NCBI RefSeq assembly: GCF_016808095.1
Contig: NC_068970.1
Coordinates: 37,358,630-37,422,629 of the forward strand
Source: Vigna angularis
Taxonomy: Eukaryota > Streptophyta > Magnoliopsida > Fabales > Fabaceae
Reading direction: 5' to 3'
Length of the DNA stretch: 64,000 bases
Below, one piece after another: positions 22,641 through 33,164 of the stretch. Within the stretch, counting starts at the first letter, position 1. Every line of letters starts with the position of its first letter. The position numbers and the translations under genes are program-made. The notes under the pieces were generated by a model that ran no database searches, was not told the DNA's origin, and saw only the letters and a list, made by a program, of their open reading frames with translations.

Positions 22641-22657
22641 GCAATTTTTTGTAGTAG

Positions 22658-22760
22658 TAGGTATACACGTACAAAAATAACTTCTTTCAAAATGAAGAGA
22701 AAAAGAAAACAAATTAGGTTAAAGAACACCAAACCTTAAAGATTATGTAAAACACAGGTA
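22658..22760 (+). repeat. about 100-bp direct repeat, right of the CACTA-like element
   Basis: Counterpart of 13445-13546. It begins immediately after the element's end. Confidence 0.5.
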
Positions 22761-22789
22761 AACTCTAAAAAGGAAAGGGTTTAAATGAA

Positions 22790-23850
22790 GTTTAAAATTT
22801 TTCACAAAGAAGTGTTAGACACTATTGTAGAGGTTAGACGATCTACAGATAGTGTTTTAAACTTAAAAATTTTTAGGAGTGTTTAAAAAGCTTTTAAAAT
22901 GAAAACAAGGACGAAGACTTATTTTTAAACTGGTTTGCTTCAAGTTGAGTTACATTCAATTCTCCCTTAAACTCTCTTAAGGGGTTACACTAATCTTTTA
23001 AAAAGAATAGAAACAAGTTTCACTACTCCTGGTTTACAAACAAGTATTACCACTCATGGTCTTACACCAGTTCAACTAACTAAATTGTTTAACTCTACTG
23101 AGTTAAGTAAACAGGTATTTTAATTCACTTTTAAATCTACAAAAATAAAAGTATTTTTATAAGCCAAAGTACAAATGATTAATCTCATAAAGAGGATGAA
23201 TTTTCAATACAAAGAATATATGAAATTTTTTTATAAATCTTTTCTTTTTCAAAGAGTGCTAGACGATGCAAGCTTGAGAGAAAATGACAGCGTAAGAGCA
23301 AGCAATAATTCTTGATTCTTGTTTTTTTTTCTTTTCATGTGATCCTATTTATGTAGGCTTCTTCAAAAAACATTTGTTACTTAGAAACATTGACTTTTAC
23401 GTAGGTGTGTAGCCTTCTGGTACGAGGTCAGATGCTATGTTGGTTCTTGCATAGACAATTATGCTACTTGTACGAATACGTTAAATAGAAGGCATTAAGG
23501 AAACATTCCTAGAATATCTTCTTATCTCTTAACGTTCTTCTTATCTAACGCAGAACTTTGAATAAAACTTAGTTCTTTTATGATCTGCACAGATAAATAG
23601 AACACAACACAACAAACAAGAGAATATTATTCGTACATTCATTCAGTACGCTAGACGCTCATTAATGTTTAAGCATGGTACATGTACTAGTGTTTATGCA
23701 TAGTTTATTTAGAGTAACATTTAGGATAACATTTACACAAGTTAGCCTAGACGATTTCTTTTCATTAAACATTATTTTGTTAAACACTTTTGTTAAACTT
23801 CAAAACAAGGGTTGTTATATTCTCTTATCTTAACAATCTTCCCTTTTTTA
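22790..23850. mobile_element. decayed copia (Sirevirus-like) LTR sequence
   Basis: Contains TTAGACGAT, GCTAGACG and TTAACAATCTTCCC words and a stretch on TTTGTTAAAC near 23770-23840, like the LTR and following leader of legume Sirevirus-type copia elements. No clear LTR pair, primer site or protein was found. Assignment rests on resemblance only. Confidence 0.35.
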
Positions 23851-24605
23851 TGTTTAACAAATACTTGAGCTAACATGAAATAAGTATCAAAGAAGGAATG
23901 AAATATAAGGTATATACTGATAAAAACATTTTTGTGAATTCTATCATACTAGTCTATTTTCTATTTTTTTATATATTCAGAGCAATCATCCATACTAGCA
24001 CATTTCTCTAGTCGTTTATAATAGACTTGTAATGTATCAAAACATCAAACAGTTTATTCAAATAATGTATCAGAGTATATGACTTCATTATATATAATGT
24101 ATTAGAGTATATGAGATAAATAAGTTCAGTGCAAGATGTTGCATATCATGTATTAGAGTATATAGAATCATTATTAAGAAATTGCATGTAATTTATCAAA
24201 ACATATTATGGATGAGCAATATGAATATGTATGGATGATAAATGACTTTCCATAATTCAAAACTCATTTTTTAAAGCATATGTAAACAAATGAATGTTTC
24301 ATAGCATGAATGCAATGTATTAAAGTATAAACAAAAGGAATTATATTAGAACAAGGTATCATAATGCGTATTAGAATTTCATAGCAGAATAAATAATAAT
24401 CATTATAGAATTAAGGAAACTAAAATAAATTGTATCAGAGTATGTATGAATCAAATGAAACTATGTACAAGTGCATGGTTTAAAAAAAAAAGATTCTCCC
24501 TCTAAAATGTAAAATTCTCCCTAGATGAAAGAATTTCCTTCCCCAAGTTAAAATGTTTTAGCATAGATTTCTTCCCCTTATTTGATAAATATCAAAAGGG
24601 TTCGT
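23851..24605. repeat. AT-rich region with interspersed ATGTATYAGAGTATATGA repeats
   Basis: The word TGTATCAGAGTATATGA or close variants recurs at about 24067, 24100, 24152 and 24430, with weaker copies near 24037 and 24317. A C/T-rich stretch (24490-24580, CTCCCTCTAAAATG / CTCCCTAGATGAAAG) follows. Possibly non-coding tail of the preceding retroelement. Confidence 0.45.
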
Positions 24606-24615
24606 AATTAAGACA

Positions 24616-26430
24616 TCATTGCCTAAATGAAGGGGGAGGTGGTAGTGGTGGTAGGGTTAGGTCAGGTTTGGGTGTGAAGAGTTGGTTGGCTAGGGTGTTT
24701 AGGGTAGAGATGATGGTGGCAAATTTTACATCTTGTTCTTCTTTATTTGCTTGAAACATTATGACAATTTTTTCTTCTTGACAAACATTGTTTGTCAACA
24801 ATGAAGGCATGCATCTGGTCAAGGATGAAGGAGGTGGATGGTTCATTAGATAAAGCTAGGGATTTTATGGGAGGGATCATGATCAAGGGTAGTGGTTGTT
24901 GGATGGTAACACTAGTGCAAAAAAGACCTTTAACGTCACTCTTTAGACGTCTGACCCTCGAATATCCAACGTAAAAAATGACCGGTGACATTTTTCGTAA
25001 ATAAAACAACTATTTAGACGTCGATTATGGAAGGGTCCGACGTCTAAATACTCATATACGTCGGCTCTCCCAAATAGACGCCAAAACTAAACGAAAAAGT
25101 TAAAAAAAATAATTTTTTATTCTATTTAGACGTCTGTTATGGAGGGAACCGACTTCATTTAGACGTCTGATCCCGCCACTACAACTTCTGAAGCACTTTA
25201 GACGTCTATTAATTGGGGGAACCGACGTCTAAACCCTAAATTCAGAAATTTAAAAAGTCACTTTTTGACTCTATTTAAACCTCTGATCCCGCCACTCCGA
25301 CTTCTAAAGCACTTTAGACGTCTGTTAATTGGGGGAACCGACGTCTAAATTTTGGCATTAAAACAACGTGAACGCGAGACAACCGTTACGCGCACTCATT
25401 ATTCATCATCTTCATCGCGTTTTCTCTCTACGGGTTACGCTTTTCAGGTTCGTTTTCTCACTTTTGCACCGTTTTAAATTAATTTTACTCTGATTACATC
25501 ACTCTTTGATGCATTATCTTTCATTTGAACCGATTAAAATGCGTTTTCGTTGGGTTTTGGTGCAGTTATTCTCGTGTCTTTAGGCGGCGTTCTATGCCGG
25601 CGATTTCTTGCGCTTTGTACTCCTCCAATTCCCTCCACTACGTTTTTAAAACCATCCAATAAAAAAATGTACAATACATTCTCTTCAACTAAAATATAAA
25701 GTTGTAAACTCGAATCACCATGAGTTAGGAGCAACCTTAGAGACGTCTAACCTATATGGATCGGACGTCTATATAGACGTCGAACCTATATAGGTCCGAC
25801 GTCTATAGAGACGTCTGACCTAAAGGGTCCGACGTCTCATTAACGTCACCCATATAGACGTCAAACAGAGATAAGACGTTAAAAGCCCAAAATAACAGAC
25901 GTCTAAAGTCTTTTTTTCACTAGTGTAAGGTTTTTGTAAGGGTAGTTTGAGGTGTTGGGCTAGGTGGTTTAGGTGTTGATATAACCATTGTGTCTTTCAA
26001 TAACACTGGTACTTCTTCATCATATGATTCTTCAACGATAACAAGCGTTGGGCAGACACAATTGTTCGAATGTGTTGCTTCTTCTATAGCTTCCATCATT
26101 GAAGAGATAAACACAAGAATTTAAGCGCCTTAGAGTACGTCATCTAGGTTGGAAGGCTCTTGGAGAACTAAAGGTTGCTTGCAAATGATCAATTGTAGGA
26201 AGCGCTTGGAGGAGTTGTCTGCCAACAACGTTGGGATCTACTACAAACGTAGTGTTGGTATCATCAAAATGATGAACCTTGCATGGTTCCACATCATTGG
26301 TGCTTGGTGAAAACTCAACTTCTCCATACTTGTCCAGAGAGTGCTGGCTAAAGTTAGCGTGGAATGGCATCGACACATATGTTTAGCTGAAAATGCTTTG
26401 TTGCCAAAATAGATAGGTATCAAACTCAAT
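24616..26430 (-). pseudogene. unrecognised minus-strand coding remnant, split by a CACTA derivative
   Basis: Minus-strand frames on both sides of the insertion at 24910-25925 have coding-like composition. On the right are LLQALPTIDHLQATFSS (26140-26376) and SSMMEAIEEATHSNN (25926-26114). On the left are FATIISTLNTLANQLF and PKPDLTLPPLPPPP (24616-24846). Removing the insertion joins a Pro/Thr-rich stretch. Frames change several times and no start or domain is evident. It may be part of a retroelement gag or of a host gene. I do not recognise it and assign no function. Confidence 0.3.
24910..25925. mobile_element. 1,016-bp non-autonomous CACTA element
   Basis: Begins CACTAGTGCAAAAAAGACC and, read inward from the other end, CACTAGTGAAAAAAAGACT. 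It is flanked by the 3-bp duplication TAA (24907-24909 and 25926-25928), exactly as CACTA transposition predicts. Both arms are packed with TTTAGACGTC / GACGTCTAAA words. The middle (about 25360-25740) is free of them and contains a GC-richer, gene-like piece with a possible splice junction (TTTTCAGGTTCG at 25444). No transposase frame is present, so it needs a partner in trans. Confidence 0.9.
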
Positions 26431-26810
26431 CATTGTACAAAAAATCCAACATTGTACTCAATCACTTTGTGTTCATATATGGAAAATGTGATGACCTTCA
26501 TGGTAGATATGAAGTATATCCCATTGGTTGTTATTAAAACCTTGATGGAATTAAATTTTGGTAATTCTGTACAAAATGTTCAACACAATTATCCACTTAT
26601 TTGTTCATTGATCCCTACTTGTCTTTCTGTCAAATTTTGCTTTTATTATTATTTTACAAAGCAAACATCATCATTTACCTTCTCTTATGTATTTCCACTG
26701 TTACCTGCCATGCCTTGTAAAGAACTTATTCATTATATAACAATGAACCACAAATCAACAATAAAGTCAATAAACGAAATATAAAAATAACAATGAAAAG
26801 ACCAAATATC
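26431..26810. other. no recognisable feature
   Basis: A 110-codon plus-strand frame (26452-26784) exists, but its translation has no motif, biased composition or splice context that would support a gene. Confidence 0.35.
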
Positions 26811-27010
26811 TGTTGGGAATCCAAGTGTGAGTCTAAGTCCCACATTGGATAGAAATGAGAAAGTAGAGCACTATATAAAGATAAAAGACCCATTAACTCA
26901 TTGCCTTAAGGTTTTGGGTAGAGAGTGGTGTCAATCCCTTATATGGTTGGACTCATATCTCATTTGGTATTGTTTCCCCCTAGTGAACCTTCTCTTTGAT
27001 AGACCCAACA
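26811..27010. mobile_element. 200-bp solo LTR (TGTTGGG...CCCAACA)
   Basis: Starts TGTTGGGAATCC and ends ATAGACCCAACA, so the ends are 7-bp inverted repeats with TG...CA. Flanking pentamers ATATC and ATATA match at four of five positions. Contains a TATATAAAG box (26872). A diverged relative lies at 42571 in an intron of the upstream PHO1 gene. Confidence 0.7.
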
Positions 27011-27324
27011 ATATAGGTGCACTCAAACAGTACACGAAAACTGACGATGACAAATGCTAGATTGGGCGGCAAAATCATACATTTTAGTGAAGCAAGCACA
27101 CTAACAAAGCAAAAGCGACAAATGTTGGGTTGGGTAAAATGATGGCTTTTAATGGACCAACCAAAGTGAAAAAGCAACGAAGAAGCTAGAAGAAGAATGT
27201 TGGGTTGGGCTACGTCTCAAAGTGGAAGAAGCAAGAAGAACACAACAAAGAAGAAGAAAGCTAGGTCTCAAGGTAGAACAAGCAAGAAGTATGTGACAAC
27301 CAAGAACAAAGCTAGGTTTCAATA
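27011..27324. other. A-rich, AAG-rich stretch
   Basis: Repeated GAAGAAG / CTAGGTCTCAA words at 27175-27310 (for example TGTTGGGTTGGG twice). It looks like decayed tandem-repeat DNA leading into the tandem repeat that follows. No credible gene. Confidence 0.35.
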
Positions 27325-27655
27325 TCTCAAATTTCAAAACACTAGCAACTTGAAAACAAAAACAAAATTCTTTTACATAATGACATGTAGAATGTATCAT
27401 AATTGTGTAAAACCAACAGAAGGTGTGTGATATAGGTGTAAAAGGGTAAAAGACAAAAAAACAATTTCTCAAATTTCAAAACACTAGCAACTTGAAAACA
27501 AAAACAAAAACAAAATTCTCTTACATAATGACATGTAGCATGTATCATAATTGTGTAAAACCAACACAAGGTGTGTGATATAGGTGTAAAAGGCTAAAAG
27601 ACAAAAAAACCAACGCAAGTTGTGTGACGTAGGTGTAAAAAGGTAGGACATAATG
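27325..27655 (+). repeat. tandem repeat, unit about 142 bp, 2.3 copies
   Basis: The unit starting TCTCAAATTTCAAAACACTA begins at 27325 and again at 27467. The second copy has one extra AAAAAC, otherwise only a few differences. A partial third copy (CCAACGCAAGTTGTGTGACG) begins near 27609. Confidence 0.9.
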
Positions 27656-27659
27656 AACA

Positions 27660-29190
27660 ATTCGTAAATGAAAAATTGGAACATTTATAATAATAAGGAG
27701 GATCAACATTGTAGTTTATTTCTTAAATATATTTTATAAAAAAATTATGGACCTTTGTTGAACTAGGGCTTTTGTGCACGTTTTACTAAAAATAGTTGTT
27801 GATTTTTAGTTTTGCAAATTAAAAACACCTTTTTAAATTAATTTATTCTATATAGTTGTTTAATTTTTTTAAAGTATTAAAAAAAGTAACAATATAATAA
27901 CATATGACTAAATAAAGTAAATTGTAATAAGAAATTTTTTTATTCCAATAAATAAATGTACGAATATTAAAGCTATCATTTGAGATCCTAGTCCACAAGT
28001 TAACCTTAACCCTCTTTAAAATCAAGTTATATTTCTTTGGTCTACTTAACTCAGCCTTCAAAGCCTCACATAAAGTGGGTTGGGATAGAGTTAGGATGAA
28101 GTTAACCTTCCAAAACTAAATTAGTTCATTTTTTAGACATTTTCAATTGTTTCTTTTATTTGCTTTGCAATATCAATCCAGCAATTTCCACATGATATTT
28201 TATTAATATTTTCTTCTTCACTCTAAACATCTTTCTGCAACGTTGAATATCCAAGAAAAATTATAGTTTAAGAATTTTGTTGCATAAAGGTAGTTTTTTA
28301 TTATCTATTAAAAATGAGGTAGTTTTAAAAAAAGTTAGTGTAATGATTATTTTGTACAGATTTAAAATTAATTTATTTGTGCTCTTAATAATTATTCTTA
28401 AAGAATATGTATAAATATTAGTTTTATAAAAGACTATTCAAAATAAATTTTTAATTGTAATCATATTTTAAATATATAATTTTATTATTTTGAAAAGTTA
28501 AAAATATAACATGTTGAATTTATTTAAACTTAAAAATAAAGTAATTTGAAAAAAAAATTGTTAAAAGAAATTATTAGTAAAAGCACATTTTCTTTTAATT
28601 CTTTGATGTTTTTAAAATTTTTATGAATTTATTTTGATAAACTATTTAAAAAAATATTTATAAATAACTTTTTAACTTATTTTTAGTTTTGACATCTAAA
28701 ATATAATAAATATATTTAAGTTTAAAAAAATATTTATTTTTGAAAAGAATCATTCATTAAAAAAATTAAAAAAATTATTTATTTTTATAAAACATGCTAT
28801 ATAACATAAACATTTTTTATATTAAAATTGAATAAAATTACACACCATTTTATAAAATTAAAAAAGTATAAGAAATTAGATATTAATACAATTATGAATA
28901 AATTATACTTAAACTAATATATTAAGTTAATCAGAATATTTTAAATATTATTAAAAATAAAATAATTAACAGTTTAAACCTGGAACTAACCAAACTTTTT
29001 TAATAAAATAGTTTTTTAATCCTATGGGCTTTCTTTTGATCCTAATCGGATCATATGAGAAGGGTTAATTTGACCATCAAATGGAAATATATGTAAGTAT
29101 ATGCGGACGGTGGGTAAAGAAGCATAGGCAAGGGTTTTAGGGGTTTTTGGAGGTTTTAAGCACAGCATAACATAACATCTGTTCTCCCTT
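27660..29190. other. very AT-rich intergenic DNA upstream of the GCK gene
   Basis: No open frames or repeats of note. The last 150 bp before the gene become less AT-rich. I could not pick a TATA box with confidence. Confidence 0.5.
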
Positions 29191-29205
29191 TGCGACTCAA
29201 CCACC

Positions 29206-29583
29206 ATGTCCACGCCTGCGAAGGAAGCTCCGAAGGACCAATCCGATGCGGAAGCGCGGGATCTGCCTCCCGATCCGGCAGGTTCTGAGTCCCCCGAAGC
29301 AGAGGAAGAGGAAGAAGAAGGAGAGTGCGGGTTCTGCCTCTTCATGAAAGGGGGCGGCTGCCGCGACGCCTTCACCGAATGGGAGAAGTGCGTCCAAGAA
29401 GCCGAGACCAACAACGAGGACCTCCTCGAGAAGTGCGCCTCCATCACCGCCGCCTTGAAGCAGTGTATGGACGCTCACTCCAACTACTACGAGCCCATCC
29501 TCCGCGCCGAGAAGCTCGCGGAGGAACAGGCCATCGTTGAATTGGAAAAGGAAAACTTAGTTTCCCGGGAAGACCAAAAGTGA
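29206..29583 (+). CDS. GCK-domain protein, 125 residues
   Basis: A single-exon frame from ATG 29206 to TGA 29581-29583. Residues 1-40 are acidic and disordered (a run of seven Glu at 33-38 and 40). Residues 40-104 form a GCK domain, a plant domain named for a Gly-Cys-Lys triplet. Cysteines at 41, 44, 52, 62, 77 and 87 follow the family's spacing (CGFC, GGGC, KC, KC, QC), which resembles twin-Cys helical proteins. The C-terminal 25 residues are a charged helix. The exact biochemical role of GCK proteins is not established. GC content and codon use rise sharply against the AT-rich flanks, as in a housekeeping gene. Copies of a related C-terminal exon follow at 31097 and 31516, so an alternative spliced 3' end is possible. 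The antisense frames over it are shadows. Confidence 0.9.
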   Translation: MSTPAKEAPKDQSDAEARDLPPDPAGSESPEAEEEEEEGECGFCLFMKGGGCRDAFTEWEKCVQEAETNNEDLLEKCASITAALKQCMDAHSNYYEPILRAEKLAEEQAIVELEKENLVSREDQK

Positions 29584-30659
29584 GACTCACCCCACCCTCG
29601 TTTTTTTACTTTCTCACAACAATTGGAATGCCTAATGTTCTCTTACATTGATCTTAGTTTATGTTTCCTTCACCACAAAAGTCTGTGTGCTCTATGCCTG
29701 TTTAGCTCTAGGCTACCCAATATTTCAGTTACTGAATGTAGCGTTAGGTTTCCTTCTGTTGGTTAAGATCACTTCCTTACTCTCAATTAAGATCACTTCT
29801 GTTATTAAGAAGTGAGAATAAGTAACTTCACTTTCTTATTCTCAATTAAGATCTGTTGGTTAAGATCATTTTTCCGACTTATAGTTGCGCTTAAGAGAAG
29901 AAAATAAAGAGGTAAACGTGGCTGCAATTATATCACAGTGCCTCACTTGTCTGAAATTGCTGTCACAAACGGTTATTTAGAACTTTATATCTTTGCTTTT
30001 TTGGGAAGTAAGATGAGAGAACTTTTGAAAAGGTTGAGATGGGTAAATTAATTTTGACTTAAAGAAAGTGGATGTATTTTTTCTTGTTGGCTTTTCTTCT
30101 CCTTATATAAGTACTTCTTGGAAGTTTGTCTGCTCAACTCATTTAACTTTAATAGAGGTAAAAATCTAATGTTGATTTTAGATTATGAAAGAGGTTTGAT
30201 TCATTTTACTTTTTACGCAGATTATTCAAATTGAAATTCTCATTCTTTTCCTTGCTTTAACTCTGTAGTTCTGTTGTAATTTCATTTCCATATTTAAATA
30301 AATAAATAGTTTGGCTTTGATTAAATGTTAATGCACGTAACTTGTAGCCGGTTTGTTTTCACCAAATATCTTGGTGTATACAGTGCTGGTGAAAAAAATT
30401 CAAGTTTCTAACCTCAATTCTGAGGTTAGTAGAGTTAGTTTGAAGGAAAGTAAATCTTTTTAGCCTTTGTTGATTGTATGTAGCTCTTAAAATGTGCCTA
30501 CATTTTCACTTTAAAGTTGATTAACTTTATCCTCCAAACAAAATCATTTTAAATTCAACTTTTAACGTACCATTCTCAAATGCAGATCACAGAATCTAAC
30601 GTCAGTTTGAAATCAATTATATCAATGTTAATAATAATGCCTCTAAAATCTTAACAAAA
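29584..30659 (+). other. 3' flank or long intron of the GCK gene
   Basis: T-rich non-coding DNA with a locally repeated TTAAGATCACTTC / CTCAATTAAGATC word at 29763-29860. If the downstream exon-like copies are used, this would be intron. No other feature. Confidence 0.4.
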
Positions 30660-30960
30660 TGAACTTTTAGTTTACGTGAGACTTCCAACACACCCTCCTC
30701 ACGTCGAGATATATCTCGAACGCGAGACTAGACATTAATGGATAGTCCGATAGTGGCCCGATAGTAGATGTAACAATATGTTTAACAAATAGCGCTAGAA
30801 TAAGTTCTAACCTAGCTCTGATACTATGTTAAGAAGTGAACTTTAAGCCTAACTCAATCTCACAAAACTGACTTGTAAGGTGAGGATTGCATTCACTTAT
30901 ATACTATAAATTGACATTATCTCTAGTTGATGTGAGACTTCCAGTTGGGGATAAAAATAT
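30660..30960. repeat. dispersed legume LTR-like repeat
   Basis: Words such as GTGAGACTTCCAACA, CTCTGATACTATG and the CTTATATACTATAAATTG box are shared with common legume interspersed LTR fragments, as I remember them. The GTGAGACTTCC word occurs at both edges (30677 and 30941). Family assignment is from memory only. Confidence 0.4.
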
Positions 30961-31096
30961 AACGTTTGAGTTACTGACCTTAGAAGTAGATGAAGTTTGA
31001 AGCTTTGGATATTTGAATTACAGATCTTCTATAGTGAAATTTAAAATATTAGAGCTGTATATGATGCTCACATGATTACTACAAATTCATTCTCAG

Positions 31097-31208
31097 GATC
31101 GATCATGTTGTTGAGGAAGTGGCCACCATTGAGTTGTTGAAGGAAAACCAAAATTTGTCGCCTAATGAATCCCAAGCTCCTCCTCCTTCTAGTCAAGATC
31201 CGAAGTGA
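31097..31208 (+). pseudogene. exon-like GCK C-terminal copy 1
   Basis: After an acceptor TCTCAG the frame reads DHVVEEVATIELLKENQNLS, then a Pro/Ser-rich tail and QDPK-stop. This resembles the end of the GCK protein upstream (AEEQAIVELEKENLVS to EDQK-stop). It is either a real alternative last exon, or a remnant of a duplicated GCK gene whose other exons are gone. No expression evidence is available. Confidence 0.5.
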
Positions 31209-31515
31209 GACATCATTTTATTCCCCTTTTTTGTTTCTCTTAACCTGCTGTCATACCTGTACTGCCAATGCAAATAGATTACAGACATTTGTAACTCGTT
31301 CATTTTTGTCACAATAATTAGCATGACAAATATTTTCTTGGATTCAAAGCTGTATCAATTTCCAATTTTAAACTTGCGATATGGTTCTGTTACTGACCTG
31401 AGAAGTAGATGAAGTTTGAACCTTTGGATATTTGAATTACAGATCTTCTATAGTGAAATTTAAAATATTAGAGCTGTGTATGATGCTCACATGAATACTA
31501 CAAATTCATTCTCAG

Positions 31516-31615
31516 GACCGATCATGTTGTTGAGGAAATGGCCACCATTGAGTTGAAGGAGAACCAAAATTTGTCCCAAGCTCCTCCTCCTCCTTCTAGT
31601 CAAGATCCAAAGTGA
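31516..31615 (+). pseudogene. exon-like GCK C-terminal copy 2
   Basis: Second unit of the tandem duplication, with the frame DHVVEEMATIELKENQNLSQ, the same Pro/Ser tail and QDPK-stop. All length differences from copy 1 are multiples of three, so the reading frame is preserved in both copies. Confidence 0.5.
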
Positions 31616-31797
31616 GACATCATTTCATTGCCCGTTTTTTGTTTCTCCTAACCTGCTGTCATACCTGTACTGCCAATGCAAATAGATTACAGTCATTTAT
31701 AACTCATTCATTTTTGTCACAATAATTAAAATGACAAATATTTTCTTGGATTCAAAGCTGTATCAATTTCCAATTTTAAACATGCGATATGGTTGTG

Positions 31798-33164
31798 TTG
31801 TATCAGATTTTATTTTACTGTCTGGTCAGTGATTCATCATGCCATAGTAACGAAAGCGTGTGATGTGTCTAGTTCTATTTAGTTTGATCCACTCTAGGAT
31901 AACAAATATTCAGTGACCGAATGTGACATTGGGATTCTTGCTTAATGTTTGTGTTATAACTTTATATTGGTGGGAATGTTTTTGCCGTTGATTTGCAGAA
32001 TTAAAATGTGCTAGAGCTAGTAGTGAAAAAGAAATGAGAAACTTCTTGACTTCCAGATTCTTAATTAAGAGCTACTTTGGATGATTTGTTTATAGTTAGT
32101 CATAGAATGAATAAATTTTTTCAGAAATTATAAATAGCTTATGTATGTTAGTAAGGTTGTGAATTGTGATCGCAGTTTTCCTGCGGTCATTGTTGTGGGG
32201 AATTGTGGTTGTATTGACGCCAAAGATCTTAATGACGTAGTTGAAATTGCAGTTGCGAACTTGTTTTTGAAATCTTGTATCTGAGCTTCTTGAGAAGAAA
32301 GAAAGATAAGGGAGCTTTTAAAAAGGTTGAGATGGAAAATTTTACTTTTTAAGTTCAAGAAGAAAATGATTTATTTTACTCAGGAAGAAGTTTATTTAAT
32401 CGCAACTCTTAACTAGGAAATTTTGTAACGTCGATTCTTTGAATGTTAATTTTTCTGAAAATCAATATTACTAAAATGTAAGCCAACGGAACTCTTAGCT
32501 ATCATAGCGTACGTAAGTCGTAAAGGTATTTTTGGGTGTTCTATTTTGGAGAATCGGTCTATAAGAAAATGAACTAAGTGTTCTACCATTACTGATTTTA
32601 TAGTGAAATTTCCCATCCTTTTGTTTATCCTCCCTGTAATGCCGAGAGGCGAAATAACAATTGAATTTTGAAATCACAAAACGTGGAATGATACCATATG
32701 CTCCAACTTCTATTTTTTTTTTCAACTTTTATCATTAGGTCAACTGATTGAATACTTGTACTTAATAACTTTATTTTTGTACAAGTATAATATTAAATTA
32801 TTTTATTTTTCTTGTTCTTCTCTTCCAAGTTACTCCTCTTTCGTACGTAATTCAGTTTAAACATTTTATTGTCATCACAACCAATTTTTGTGTTTTGAAG
32901 ACTATCTCGATCAAACGAACGACGTGCATCTATTGAATTGTAATACATTTCCTCATTTGTATTATGGACAGAAATGTGAGGGGGTGTTACATCCTCTTCC
33001 CCTTGCAATATTTTCAGCTACCCTTCAAATATTGCTTTAATCAAAAGAAAATATTTACTCTTGAACTAGTGCATATGAAGAAAGATAGAAGAAAAGAATG
33101 AGAAAAATGATGATTTGGAAAAAGAAAAGAGGGAAATAAAATCCATGTCCTAGCCAAGTACTCA
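31798..33164. other. intergenic DNA between GCK region and PHO1 pair
   Basis: Short frames on the minus strand (32128-33008) have no recognisable content. The last part is presumably 3' UTR and downstream DNA of the minus-strand PHO1 gene. No clear poly(A) signal was singled out. Confidence 0.4.

Larger units (their letters stand above)
13547..22657 (+). mobile_element. CACTA-like (En/Spm) element carrying host-gene fragments, 9.1 kb including a nested copia
   Basis: The ends are CTACTACAGAAATG on the left and, read inward, CTACTACAAAAAATTG on the right, which is close to the CACTACA ends of the superfamily. Both subterminal regions are filled with inverted AATAGATAGCGC / GCGCTATCTATT words (13570-13760 and 22398-22640), a hallmark of CACTA elements. 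No TNP1/TNP2-type transposase is visible. The interior instead holds pieces of an SLC35F-type transporter gene and a ROP GTPase gene, both on the plus strand and with intron sequence between the exons. A complete copia element (15045-19822) is nested in it. No clean 3-bp target duplication was found, so the outermost bases are uncertain. Without the copia insertion and one 5-bp target copy the element would be about 4.3 kb. Confidence 0.7.
30972..31797 (+). repeat. 0.41-kb tandem duplication, two copies
   Basis: Copy 1 is 30972-31390 and copy 2 is 31391-31797. Each runs from TTACTGACCT(T)AGAAGTAGATG to the TGCGATATGG word. Differences are few and include a 9-base and some 3-base gaps in the coding part. 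Each copy contains an acceptor, a short coding stretch and a stop. Confidence 0.9.

Noticed and set aside
13547..22657. Reading the 13.5-22.7 kb region as a normal locus with adjacent transporter and ROP genes
   Set aside because: Both genes lack their first and last exons, the ROP lacks its P-loop, and the block is bounded by mirrored CACTA-type subterminal arrays.
27325..27655. Repeats considered as a CRISPR-like or satellite array
   Set aside because: Only 2.3 units of 142 bp with no spacer structure, in plant nuclear DNA. It is a simple tandem duplication.
29022..29478. Minus-strand frames of 141 and 93 codons over the GCK gene
   Set aside because: They are antisense shadows of the GC-rich plus-strand coding region, which has the domain match.
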